Assembly: GCA_964420975.1 (NCBI GenBank)
Contig: CAYQVH010000018.1
Location: 1-64,000 of the forward strand
Length of the DNA stretch: 64,000 nucleotides
Direction of reading: 5' to 3'
From: Accumulibacter sp964420975
GTDB lineage: Bacteria; Pseudomonadota; Gammaproteobacteria; Burkholderiales; Rhodocyclaceae
The notes under the pieces were generated by a model, which saw nothing but the letters and a program-made list of their open reading frames with translations, did no database searches and was not told where the DNA came from. Every line of letters starts with the position of its first letter. Position 1 is the stretch's first letter. The position numbers and the translations under genes are program-made. This document shows, piece by piece, positions 26,789 to 34,849 of the stretch.

Positions 26789-27430
26789 TCAGTCTTCCGC
26801 TTTCCCAGGCGGCGTCGATCTTGGGTCACCCTTGGCAGACGAAATTCCGGCGGAATCACCGTCGCCGGAGGGCTGCGTCACGTGACGCTGCATCGAGGCG
26901 AAGAAACGGTCGTAGAAGGGGCCGGCGGGAATCGTTTCACTCGCCACCTTGACCAGCGAGTCTTCGCTCGCCGCGAGCGGTATCGACAGCGACCCGAAGG
27001 CGGCGACGCCGACGCTCGCCGAGTTGGGGTTCTTCTTCAGCGCATAACGGTCCTGGATCGCGTTGACATAGGCCGTCGTCACGGCCTCGGCCCCGCTTTC
27101 CGCGGCGCAGACGACGTGAAAGACGATCTGCACGTGCACCTCGCCTTCCGGCTGAAAATGCTTGGTCGCACTGACAAAATCGCGACGCGCCGTGTTCACC
27201 AGATAGCCCTGGCTGAGCAGGGCGCGACGTGCGGCTTCGCAGGTCGCCTCGACGCTGGCGTCGAAGAGTCGGGAGAAAGTCTCGCTCGCCTCGAAACGTT
27301 CGTTCTGGTAGACGGCCAGTGTGCTACGCGAACCGCCACAGCCTGCCAGCAGCAAAATGGCCAGTGTGCCGAGCAGGTAGCGCGACAGCGATCGTCTCGC
27401 CGCCAACGGCTTAAACGAGCGGTACCCCAT
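26789..27430 (-). CDS. DUF2242 family lipoprotein
   Basis: A 213-residue predicted lipoprotein. A lipobox (LLAGC, Cys at about 31) follows a basic-hydrophobic signal. The body (ERFEASETFSRLFDASVEATCEAARRALLSQGYLV) matches DUF2242, an uncharacterised betaproteobacterial envelope family. The last ~25 residues are low-complexity (SGDGDSAGISSAKGDPRS). It begins 6 bp after polA ends on the same strand, so the two may be co-transcribed. Confidence 0.82.
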   Translation of the reverse strand: MGYRSFKPLAARRSLSRYLLGTLAILLLAGCGGSRSTLAVYQNERFEASETFSRLFDASVEATCEAARRALLSQGYLVNTARRDFVSATKHFQPEGEVHVQIVFHVVCAAESGAEAVTTAYVNAIQDRYALKKNPNSASVGVAAFGSLSIPLAASEDSLVKVASETIPAGPFYDRFFASMQRHVTQPSGDGDSAGISSAKGDPRSTPPGKAED

Positions 27431-27436
27431 GCCGCT

Positions 27437-30172
27437 TCAGTGCGCCTGGTCCCAGTTGGCGCCCACACCGACCTCGACGAGCAGCGGCACGCGCAGGTCG
27501 GCAACAGTGGTCATCAGCGCCGGCAGCTCGCGGCGCACGCGCGTCAGCTCGGCGTCCGGCACTTCGAGCACGAGTTCGTCGTGCACCTGCAGCAAGAGTC
27601 GCGTCTGCAACTGTTCGCGGTCAAGCCAGCGGAACACGGCGATCATCGCCGACTTGATCAGATCGGCGGCTGAACCCTGCATCGGCGCGTTGATCGCGGC
27701 CCGCTCCGCGGCCTGACGCCGTGCCACCTGGCTCGAACGAATTTCCGGCAGCCAAAGGCGACGCCCATAGACTGTCTCGACGTAACCTTGACTGCGCGCC
27801 GTTTCGCGGGTCGTCGCCATGTACTGGGCGACGCCGGGGTAACGCGCGAAGTAGCGCTCGATGTAGGCCTGGGCGGCGCCGCGTTCGAGGTCAAGCTGGC
27901 GAGCGAGACCGAAAGCGCTCATGCCGTAGATCAGGCCGAAGTTGATCACTTTGGCCACCCGCCGCTGGTCAGGGCCCACCTCGTCCGGTCGCACGCCGAA
28001 GATCTCCGCCGCCGTCGCCCGGTGCACATCCTCTCCGGAGGCGAAAGCTTGCAGCAGACGCGTGTCCTGTGAGAGATGCGCCATGATGCGCAGCTCGATC
28101 TGTGAGTAGTCGGCAGAGACGATCGAACTCCCCGGCGGGGCGATGAACGCCGCACGGATACGCCGTCCCTCCGCCGTCCGCACCGGGATGTTCTGCAGGT
28201 TGGGCTCGCTCGACGCCAGACGTCCGGTCACCGCCACCGCCTGCGCGTAACTGGTATGCACGCGACCGGTCACCGGGTTGACCATCTTCGGCAACTTGTC
28301 GTTGTAGGTTCCCTTGAGCTTGGCGAGCTGCCGCGCTTCGAGCAGGATCTTGGGCAGCGGATAGTCCAGGGCAAGTTCGGACAACACTTCCTCGTCGGTC
28401 GACGGGGTTCCCGACGGTGTCCGCTTCTTGACCGGGAGACCGAGCTGGTCGAACAGGATTTCGGCCAGCTGCTTCGGTGAGTTGACGTTGAACGGCTGAC
28501 CGGCAGCGGCGTGCGCACGCGCTTCGAGTTCGAGCAGGCGGCGACCGATTTCGTCGCTCTGCTCGCGCAGCAAGTGCGTGTCAATCAGCACGCCGCAGCG
28601 TTCCATGGCAAAAAGCACTTCCCGAACCGGCATCTCGATGGTTTCGTAGACCCGGCGCAGACCGGGGTCGGCAGCGATCTGCGGATAAAGGACCTCGTGC
28701 AGGCGCAGACAGACGTCGGCGTCTTCAGCAGCGTAGGCCGTCGCCCGATCGATCGCGACCTGCGAGAAGCCGATCTGGTTGACCCCTTTCCCACACAGTT
28801 CCTCGTAGGCGATTGTCGGCAGACCGAGGTGACGCGTCGCCAGTTGTCCGAGGTCGTGGCCACGCACGCCTTCCTTGCCTGACTCGAGGACGTACGATTG
28901 CAGCAGGGTATCGTGCTCGACGCCCGCCAGACGAATGCCATGATTGGCGAAGACGTGCTGGTCGTACTTGAGGTGCTGGCCGATCTTGGCGTGCGCCGAC
29001 GACTCGAGCCACGGTTTCAGGCGCGCCAGAACGTCACTGCTCGCGAGCTGCGACGGCGCCCCCGGATAGTCGTGCGCGAGCGGCAGATAGACGGCGTCGC
29101 CCGCGGCCACGGCGAAAGAGATACCGACCAGGCGAGCCGCCAAGGGGTCCAGGCTGGTCGTCTCGGTATCGAGCGCGGTCAGCGGGCTGTGCTCGATCTT
29201 GCTCAGCCAATCGACAAAGGCCGACCAGTCGCCGAGCGTGCGATAGCCCTCACGGTGGCTGCCGTCGCTGGGTTGACGCGCCGGCGGGGCAGAGACGTCC
29301 ACGGCCGGAGTTGACGGCTCGCCAGAGACCTCGCGCAGCCACGAACGCATCTCGTAGCGCGTAAACAGTTCAACCAGGCGCTCACGGTCGGTGGGCCGCG
29401 GCGCCAGTTCAGGCAGCGTCAGCGGCAGATCGAGGTCGCAACGAACGCTCAGCAGACGTCGGGCCAGCGGCAGGAAATCGAGCGACTTGCGCAGCCGGTC
29501 ACCCACCACACCCGGCACCTCGCCGGCAGCGGCGATGACGCCGTCGAGCGACCCGTACTGGGTCAACCACTTGACCGCGGTCTTCGGCCCAACCTTGTCG
29601 ACCCCCGGAACGTTGTCGACCGCGTCACCGACCAGCGCCAGATAATCGACAATCCGTTCCGGCGGTACGCCGAACTTGGTGTGCACGCCGGCGACGTCGA
29701 GCGTCTCGCTAGTCATCGTGTTGATCAGCTTCACCCGCGGGCCGACGAGTTGTGCCAGATCCTTGTCGCCGGTGGACACGACGACCTCGACCCCCTCAGC
29801 GGCTGCCTGCGTCGCCAAGGTCCCGATCACGTCGTCCGCTTCGACTCCGTCGACGATCAACAGCGGCCAGCCGAGCGCGGCGATCGCCGCCTGCAGCGGC
29901 TCGATCTGGCGTGCCAGATCCTCAGGCATCGACGGTCGATTGGCCTTGTACTCGGCATACCAGTCGTCACGAAACGTCTTGCCGCGGGCGTCGAAGACGC
30001 ACGCCTTGTAAGCGACGTCGGCGGCACGATAGTCGGCATCCAGCCGGCGCAGCATGTTGAGCACGCCATGCAGCGCACCGGTCGGCTCGTTCTGCGTCGT
30101 CCGCAGATCGGGTAGCGCGTGAAAAGCACGATAGAGATACGAGGAACCGTCGACCAGGAGCAGCGTGGGCAT
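27437..30172 (-). CDS. polA: DNA polymerase I
   Basis: A 911-residue DNA polymerase I. The N-terminal 5'-3' exonuclease (LLLVDGSSYLYRAFHAL; VSTGDKDLAQLV) covers about 1-290. The 3'-5' exonuclease domain retains the DTET motif (LTALDTETTSLD). The polymerase domain has motif A (SIVSADYSQIELRIMAHLS), the O-helix (RRVAKVINFGLIYGMSAFGL) and motif C (LQVHDELVLEVP). It fills gaps and removes RNA primers. The start at 30172 (MPTLLLVDG) is the conserved one; an upstream ATG adds 16 residues. It is divergent from the DUF2782 gene. Confidence 0.97.
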   Translation of the reverse strand: MPTLLLVDGSSYLYRAFHALPDLRTTQNEPTGALHGVLNMLRRLDADYRAADVAYKACVFDARGKTFRDDWYAEYKANRPSMPEDLARQIEPLQAAIAALGWPLLIVDGVEADDVIGTLATQAAAEGVEVVVSTGDKDLAQLVGPRVKLINTMTSETLDVAGVHTKFGVPPERIVDYLALVGDAVDNVPGVDKVGPKTAVKWLTQYGSLDGVIAAAGEVPGVVGDRLRKSLDFLPLARRLLSVRCDLDLPLTLPELAPRPTDRERLVELFTRYEMRSWLREVSGEPSTPAVDVSAPPARQPSDGSHREGYRTLGDWSAFVDWLSKIEHSPLTALDTETTSLDPLAARLVGISFAVAAGDAVYLPLAHDYPGAPSQLASSDVLARLKPWLESSAHAKIGQHLKYDQHVFANHGIRLAGVEHDTLLQSYVLESGKEGVRGHDLGQLATRHLGLPTIAYEELCGKGVNQIGFSQVAIDRATAYAAEDADVCLRLHEVLYPQIAADPGLRRVYETIEMPVREVLFAMERCGVLIDTHLLREQSDEIGRRLLELEARAHAAAGQPFNVNSPKQLAEILFDQLGLPVKKRTPSGTPSTDEEVLSELALDYPLPKILLEARQLAKLKGTYNDKLPKMVNPVTGRVHTSYAQAVAVTGRLASSEPNLQNIPVRTAEGRRIRAAFIAPPGSSIVSADYSQIELRIMAHLSQDTRLLQAFASGEDVHRATAAEIFGVRPDEVGPDQRRVAKVINFGLIYGMSAFGLARQLDLERGAAQAYIERYFARYPGVAQYMATTRETARSQGYVETVYGRRLWLPEIRSSQVARRQAAERAAINAPMQGSAADLIKSAMIAVFRWLDREQLQTRLLLQVHDELVLEVPDAELTRVRRELPALMTTVADLRVPLLVEVGVGANWDQAH

Positions 30173-30346
30173 CGGCAGACCATGGACAGGAGAGGAAAAA
30201 AACAACGGCTTGCACCGCACGCGCCGACAGCTACCTGGCCCGGCGACCCCGGCGGCGCGGGCTGGCGAGCGGGTTAGCCGACAAACTGTACTACAATCGG
30301 GCGGTCAACTTCCCGCCGATCGTTCGACTTTTCCGAAGGACCTTGC

Positions 30347-30697
30347 ATGCGTCGCCAGACTGCCCTTGCCGTCGCCCTCGCCGTTTTCGCCCTGACTGCC
30401 AACGCAGCGTTGGCTCAGAACACGACCAACCTGCAACCGCTGCCCGCCGTACCCCCGCCACCACCCGACATGGCGCCGATGGACGCCGCGCTTGAACCGC
30501 AGGTGACGATCCGGAAACGCGAAGGCGACACGATCGAGGAGCATCGCATCAACGGTCGCTTGTATCGGGTCAAAGTCACCCCGGCGAACGGCATTCCCTA
30601 TTGGCTCATCGACCGCCAGGGCGACGGCAACTTCACGCAGGAGACGATGGGCAACGCCGACGTCGCCGTCCCGCAGTGGGTGATCGGCACGTTCTGA
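30347..30697 (+). CDS. DUF2782 family periplasmic protein
   Basis: A 116-residue protein with a signal peptide (to about NAALA, residue 22), a Pro-rich linker (LPAVPPPPPDMAP) and a conserved core (VTIRKREGDTIEEHRINGRLYRVKVTP ... PYWLIDRQGDGNF) that defines DUF2782. Function is unknown. Genes of this family commonly sit between polA and thrB in betaproteobacteria, as here. Confidence 0.87.
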   Translation: MRRQTALAVALAVFALTANAALAQNTTNLQPLPAVPPPPPDMAPMDAALEPQVTIRKREGDTIEEHRINGRLYRVKVTPANGIPYWLIDRQGDGNFTQETMGNADVAVPQWVIGTF

Positions 30698-30745
30698 ACG
30701 CATGGCGAGACCGTCGCACGCGTCGCCTGGGGTGTCCTGACCGCG

Positions 30746-31690
30746 ATGTCGGTGTTCACCCGTCCGCCGCCGGAGGAGCTGACCGCCTGGTTGGCGGGCT
30801 ACCCCCTGGGACACTTGCGCCGGATCGAAGAGATCGCCGAGGGAGTCCAGAATTCAAACTTTTATCTCGCTACCGCAACCGGCGAGTACGTGTTGACGAT
30901 CGTCGAACAAGCGAGCGGTGAAGCGATCGACTTCCACACCCGCTTGATGGCGCATCTGGCGAGCCGCGGCATCCCCTGCCCGGCGCCGCTCGCCAACCAC
31001 CGCCAGGAATACGTGACGAAGCTTGTCGGCAAACCGGCGGTCATCGTCAGCCGGCTTCCCGGCGCAGCGGTGCGGCAGCCGACGCCAACCCAGTGCGCCG
31101 CCGTCGGCACGTTCTTGGCCGATCTCCATCTGGCCGCAGCGACTTGTCCGGCACCGCTGCACCATCTGCGCGACACCTCGTGGTGCGTTGCGGTCGCCGA
31201 ACAGGTCATGGCACGGCTGACTCCCAGCGACGCGTCCCTGCTTGCAGACGAGTTGTGCCATCAGCGCCACGCCCGGCCGCTTGACCTGCCTCGAGGCGTC
31301 ATCCACGCGGATCTCTTTCGCGACAATGTACTGTTTCTTGGCGATCGCATCAGTGGCGTCGTCGACTTCTACTTTGCCGGCGTCGACGATTGGCTGTTTG
31401 ATCTCGCGGTTACGGTCAACGATTGGTGCACGACCGGCGACGGGCATGTGGACGACGAACGGTCGGCGCCTCTGCTTGCCGCGTACGACGCGTGTCGCCC
31501 CTTGCTGCCGGTTGAGCGGTCAGCTTGGCCGACACTGCTCCGGGCGGCAGCCTTACGCTTCTGGCTGTCGCGGCTGTACGACTGCTATCTGCCAAGACCC
31601 GGCAACCTGGTCACGCAGCGTGACCCAGAAGTCTTTCGAAAGATTCTGTTCAACCACCGCGCCGCCGCCTCGCCGATAATCTCCGGTTAG
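30746..31690 (+). CDS. thrB: Homoserine kinase (APH-fold ThrB)
   Basis: A 314-residue kinase of the aminoglycoside-phosphotransferase fold, the type annotated as homoserine kinase in betaproteobacteria. It phosphorylates L-homoserine in threonine synthesis. EGVQNSNFYLATATGEYVLTI is the nucleotide-binding sheet, VIHADLFRDNVLF the catalytic loop (Asp base) and GVVDFYFAGVDDWLFDLAV the metal-binding DxD-like region. It follows the DUF2782 gene by 48 bp. Confidence 0.92.
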   Translation: MSVFTRPPPEELTAWLAGYPLGHLRRIEEIAEGVQNSNFYLATATGEYVLTIVEQASGEAIDFHTRLMAHLASRGIPCPAPLANHRQEYVTKLVGKPAVIVSRLPGAAVRQPTPTQCAAVGTFLADLHLAAATCPAPLHHLRDTSWCVAVAEQVMARLTPSDASLLADELCHQRHARPLDLPRGVIHADLFRDNVLFLGDRISGVVDFYFAGVDDWLFDLAVTVNDWCTTGDGHVDDERSAPLLAAYDACRPLLPVERSAWPTLLRAAALRFWLSRLYDCYLPRPGNLVTQRDPEVFRKILFNHRAAASPIISG

Positions 31691-31719
31691 CCGCTGCGAA
31701 CCTCTGGCTGCTCTCGATC

Positions 31720-32463
31720 ATGGACCAAGACCGCTTTCCGATACCCGCCCCGGCTTTCGACGGCGCCAGCCGCCAAGTCGAAATAGGCAACCTCTTCCAG
31801 TGGTTTCGCGAAGGATGGGCGGCCTTCGTGGTCAATCCCGGGAACTGGCTGGCGATGATGCTGATCGTCGTCATCGCCTTCATCGGCGTTTCGATCGTTC
31901 CCTTCCTCGGCGGAATCGTCGCCCAGTTGCTGACCCCGTTGCTCGCCGCCGGACTGCTCGTCGCTTGCCGCAAGATCGCCAACGAGCAGCCGTTCACCGT
32001 CGCCGACCTGTTCGCCGGTTTCCAGCAGAAGACCGGGGAATTGCTGATGCTCGGCGTCGTCTATCTGGTCGCCGTGTGGGTCATCGCGCTGCTCGTCGTG
32101 CTCTTCGCCGGCGGTGGCGTCGTGGGCGGCCTGGCGATGGGCAACCCGCTCGGCCTCGTGCTCGCCGCCGGTGGCTTTCTCGTCGGCGGCCTGCTCTGGC
32201 TGCTGCTGTCCATTCCACTGACCATGGCGATGTGGTTCGCGCCGGCCCTCGTCCTCTTTAACGACATGGCGCCGGTGGCTGCGCTGAAAGCCAGTTTCCA
32301 GGCTTGGCTGAAAAACTTCACGACCTTCCTCGTCCTCGGACTGCTGCTGCTGATCGCCACTTTTTTCGCCGTCCTGCCTTTTGGCCTCGGCCTGCTGGTG
32401 CTTGGCCCGGTCGTCGCGGGGACCGTTTATGCGTCGTACCGCGACATTTTTCTGACTACTTGA
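31720..32463 (+). CDS. BPSS1780 family membrane protein (first copy)
   Basis: A 247-residue membrane protein with about six hydrophobic segments. WFREGWAAFVVNPGNWLAMMLI and LLAAGLLVACRKIANEQPFTVADLFAGF are signatures of the BPSS1780 family, which has no known function. A second, diverged copy follows 13 bp later (32477). The Gly-rich stretch VVLFAGGGVVGGLAMGNP lies between helices four and five. Confidence 0.83.
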   Translation: MDQDRFPIPAPAFDGASRQVEIGNLFQWFREGWAAFVVNPGNWLAMMLIVVIAFIGVSIVPFLGGIVAQLLTPLLAAGLLVACRKIANEQPFTVADLFAGFQQKTGELLMLGVVYLVAVWVIALLVVLFAGGGVVGGLAMGNPLGLVLAAGGFLVGGLLWLLLSIPLTMAMWFAPALVLFNDMAPVAALKASFQAWLKNFTTFLVLGLLLLIATFFAVLPFGLGLLVLGPVVAGTVYASYRDIFLTT

Positions 32464-32476
32464 ACGCTTTGACACC

Positions 32477-33253
32477 ATGCAAGCACTGACGCTTTCCGCC
32501 GCTCACGGCTGGCGCTGGCTGGCCGAGGGTTTCCGCCTGTTTCGGCGCAACCACGTGATGCTGACCTTTCTGATCGTCAGCTACTGGTTGTTGATGGGCA
32601 TCGTCAACATGATTCCCGTCGCCGGCACGATCGTCAGCACGCTGTGCATCCCGGCGTTTTCAGTCAGCTTGATGAACGCTTGCCGCAACATCGAGAACGG
32701 CCGACCGGTCACGCCCCAACTCCTGTTTTCCGGCTTTCACCAACATCTGCGCCCGTTGCTGACGCTCGGTGGCGTTTATCTGGTGGCGATCACCCTCATT
32801 CTGTTCGTCTCCTCGCTTGCCGATGGCGGCGCGCTGTTACGACTACTGCTGCTCGCCGACAAGCCGGAAGCCGAATTGCTGGCCGGCGGCGACCTGTTGT
32901 CCGCCGCCCAGATTGCGCTTGCCTTGCTCTGCCCGGTGATGATGGCCTACTGGTACGCGCCGGTGCTTTGCGGATGGCATGGCTTTTCAGCCGGCAAGGC
33001 GCTGTTCTTCAGCTTCTTTGCCTGCGCGCGCAATTGGCGCGCCTTCCTCACCTATTCGCTCGCGCTGCTGCTCGTCGCCCTGTTGCTGCCGATGGTCGTC
33101 ATCGGAGTGCTCGCCGCCGTGCTGCCGGAAAGCGCCGGACTCGCCACCTCGCTGGCGATGATCCTGATCATCCTGGTGCTGGCGCCGACCGTTTTTGCCA
33201 GTTTCTACGTCAGTTACCGCGAGGTGTTCGTCACCGGCGGCAGCGATGCGTGA
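32477..33253 (+). CDS. BPSS1780-like membrane protein (second copy)
   Basis: A 258-residue membrane protein sharing the plan of its upstream neighbour: WRWLAEGFRLFRRNHVMLTFL, then SVSLMNACRNIENGRPVTPQLLFSGF, matching the first copy's ACRKIANEQPFTVADLFAGF. The pair probably arose by tandem duplication and may form a heteromeric membrane complex (inference). It ends about 100 bp before rsfS, after which a GC-rich hairpin lies. Confidence 0.8.
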   Translation: MQALTLSAAHGWRWLAEGFRLFRRNHVMLTFLIVSYWLLMGIVNMIPVAGTIVSTLCIPAFSVSLMNACRNIENGRPVTPQLLFSGFHQHLRPLLTLGGVYLVAITLILFVSSLADGGALLRLLLLADKPEAELLAGGDLLSAAQIALALLCPVMMAYWYAPVLCGWHGFSAGKALFFSFFACARNWRAFLTYSLALLLVALLLPMVVIGVLAAVLPESAGLATSLAMILIILVLAPTVFASFYVSYREVFVTGGSDA

Positions 33254-33268
33254 GACGCTGTGGAAGAA

Positions 33269-33290
33269 GCCGCCGAGCATTCTCGGCGGC
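33269..33290. terminator. GC-rich hairpin after the BPSS1780 pair
   Basis: GCCGCCGAG-CATT-CTCGGCGGC is a perfect 9-bp stem with a 4-nt loop, 16 bp after the second membrane-protein stop. No T-tract follows, so termination is uncertain; it could also act as an RNA stabiliser. Confidence 0.45.
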
Positions 33291-33301
33291 GCCATCGATA
33301 G

Positions 33302-33336
33302 CGTGCCAGCCGTGCCCAGCCGTGCCCAGCCGTGCC
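33302..33336. repeat. Short 10-bp tandem repeat
   Basis: CGTGCCCAGC occurs twice in full at 33311-33330, flanked by a 9-nt variant to the left and a 6-nt partial copy to the right. It lies in the leader of rsfS; copy number may vary by slippage. Confidence 0.75.
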
Positions 33337-33360
33337 ATTACCAGGAGAATTGACTTGCCG

Positions 33361-33741
33361 ATGAAACTTGCGCAACTGGAAAAAGTTGTCGTCGACGCGC
33401 TCGAAGACATCAAAGGCCGCGACATCGAGGTGATCGACACCAGCCGACTGACGGCTCTGTTCGAACGCATGGTCATCGCCTGCGGCGACTCGAACCGGCA
33501 AGTCAAGTCGCTGGCGCGCAACGTCCAGGACAAGGTCCGCGCCGCCGGTGGCGACGTCCTTTCATGCGAGGGAGAAGAAGTCGGCGAGTGGATTCTGGTC
33601 GACCTCGGCGACCTCATCGTGCATGTCATGCAACCAGCCGTGCGCAGCTACTACAACCTGGAGGAACTGTGGGGCGGCAAGGGCCCGCTGCGCGCGCGCC
33701 GGGCGGCGACCGTCGAGGCCGGCGGCTTCGAGCGGCGGTGA
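33361..33741 (+). CDS. rsfS: Ribosomal silencing factor RsfS
   Basis: A 126-residue RsfS/Iojap protein that binds ribosomal protein uL14 and blocks subunit joining during starvation. EKVVVDALEDIKGRDIEVIDTS, VIACGDSNRQVKSLA and GEWILVDLGDLIVHVM are the family signatures. Two starts are possible: ATG at 33361, or TTG at 33355, which is better spaced from AGGAG at 33343-33347. It heads rsfS-rlmH-maf. The usual upstream gene nadD is absent. Confidence 0.94.
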   Translation: MKLAQLEKVVVDALEDIKGRDIEVIDTSRLTALFERMVIACGDSNRQVKSLARNVQDKVRAAGGDVLSCEGEEVGEWILVDLGDLIVHVMQPAVRSYYNLEELWGGKGPLRARRAATVEAGGFERR

Positions 33742-33754
33742 GGCGACGCGTTCC

Positions 33755-34225
33755 GTGCGACTCACCGTCCTTGCCGTCGGACACCGGCCGCCAGAGTGGG
33801 TTAGCCAGGGCTGCGACGAGTACGTCAAGCGCATGCCCCGCGAACTGCCCCTGGCGATCGTCGAAATCAAGCCGGCGACGCGCGGCAACAAGACGCGCGA
33901 GCAGCTCCTGGCGACGGAAAGGACGCGACTGCTGTCGGCACTCAATGGCTACGACCGGATGATCGTCCTCGATGAAAAGGGGGAGGATCTGACGACCCTG
34001 GCGCTTGCCGGACGCTTGTCCGGATGGCTGCGTGCCGGTGGCGCGACGGCGTTCGTCATCGGCGGCGCCGACGGCGTTGACGCCTCGCTGAAGCAGCAGG
34101 CGCAGGCCTTGATTCGCCTTTCCAGCCTGACACTGCCGCACGCCCTCAGCCGCCTCGTTCTCTGCGAACAGCTTTACCGGGCCTTCAGCATTCTTCGCCA
34201 GCACCCTTATCACCGCGAGGGTTGA
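33755..34225 (+). CDS. rlmH: 23S rRNA (pseudouridine-1915 N3)-methyltransferase RlmH
   Basis: A 156-residue SPOUT methyltransferase acting on 23S rRNA helix 69 of the assembled ribosome. The N-terminus RLTVLAVGHRPPEWV, the knot motif AFVIGGADGVD and the C-terminus LPHALSRLVLCEQLYRAFSILRQHPYHREG (read as its conserved blocks) match RlmH. The GTG at 33755 gives the normal length. Its stop is directly followed by the maf start codon. Confidence 0.95.
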   Translation: MRLTVLAVGHRPPEWVSQGCDEYVKRMPRELPLAIVEIKPATRGNKTREQLLATERTRLLSALNGYDRMIVLDEKGEDLTTLALAGRLSGWLRAGGATAFVIGGADGVDASLKQQAQALIRLSSLTLPHALSRLVLCEQLYRAFSILRQHPYHREG

Positions 34226-34849
34226 GTGACGACCGCCGCCCAACCGCTTCGGATTCATCTCGCTTCCCGCAGTCCGCGCCGCCGCGACCTACTGCATCAG
34301 ATCGGTGTCGGCTTCGATACCCTGCTCCTGCGCCAGCCACCGCGGGATGCGCTGGAACTCGACGAGACCCCGTTTCGAAACGAAGAGCCGATGGCCTACA
34401 TACAGCGCATCGCCCGGCGCAAGGCAGAGCATGGCTGGCGCATCGTGCAGTGGCGCCGACTGCGTTCGCAACCGGTGCTTGCCGCGGACACGACCGTGGA
34501 CGTGGACGGCGAGTTGATCGGCAAGCCGACGAGCATCGACGAAGCAGAGCGCCTCCTGAAACGTCTTTCCGGCCGGACGCACCGCGTTCTGACAGCGGTC
34601 GCCGTAACCTGGGAAGAACGTCATCTGGAAGCCATTTCGGTCAGCGAGGTTCGCTTTCGGGTGGTCGACGACGACGAAATCGCTCGCTACATCGCCACCG
34701 GCGAGGCGATGGACAAGGCGGGAGGCTACGGAATTCAAGGGCGTGCCGGCATGTTCGTCGCGCATCTTGCCGGCAGCTACTCGGGCGTGATGGGCCTTCC
34801 GCTTTGCGAAACGGCGCTCTTGCTGAAACGATTCGGATGGACGCCGTAG
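34226..34849 (+). CDS. maf: Maf-family nucleoside triphosphate pyrophosphatase
   Basis: A 207-residue Maf protein of the YhdE type, which hydrolyses dTTP/UTP and modified nucleotides to monophosphates. LASRSPRRRDLLHQIGV (catalytic loop), VLAADTTVDVDGELIGKP and YGIQGRAGMFV are the family motifs. It has a GTG start immediately after the rlmH stop. Its 3' end overlaps the histidine kinase start by 13 bp. The gene that usually follows, rng, is absent here. Confidence 0.94.
   Translation: MTTAAQPLRIHLASRSPRRRDLLHQIGVGFDTLLLRQPPRDALELDETPFRNEEPMAYIQRIARRKAEHGWRIVQWRRLRSQPVLAADTTVDVDGELIGKPTSIDEAERLLKRLSGRTHRVLTAVAVTWEERHLEAISVSEVRFRVVDDDEIARYIATGEAMDKAGGYGIQGRAGMFVAHLAGSYSGVMGLPLCETALLLKRFGWTP

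Noticed and set aside
26557..26859. A 100-codon minus-strand frame overlapping the DUF2242 gene end
   Set aside because: It overlaps two supported genes in another frame and shows no family resemblance, though part of it (PEILRDLAVEWANQSWSLF) has fairly protein-like composition.
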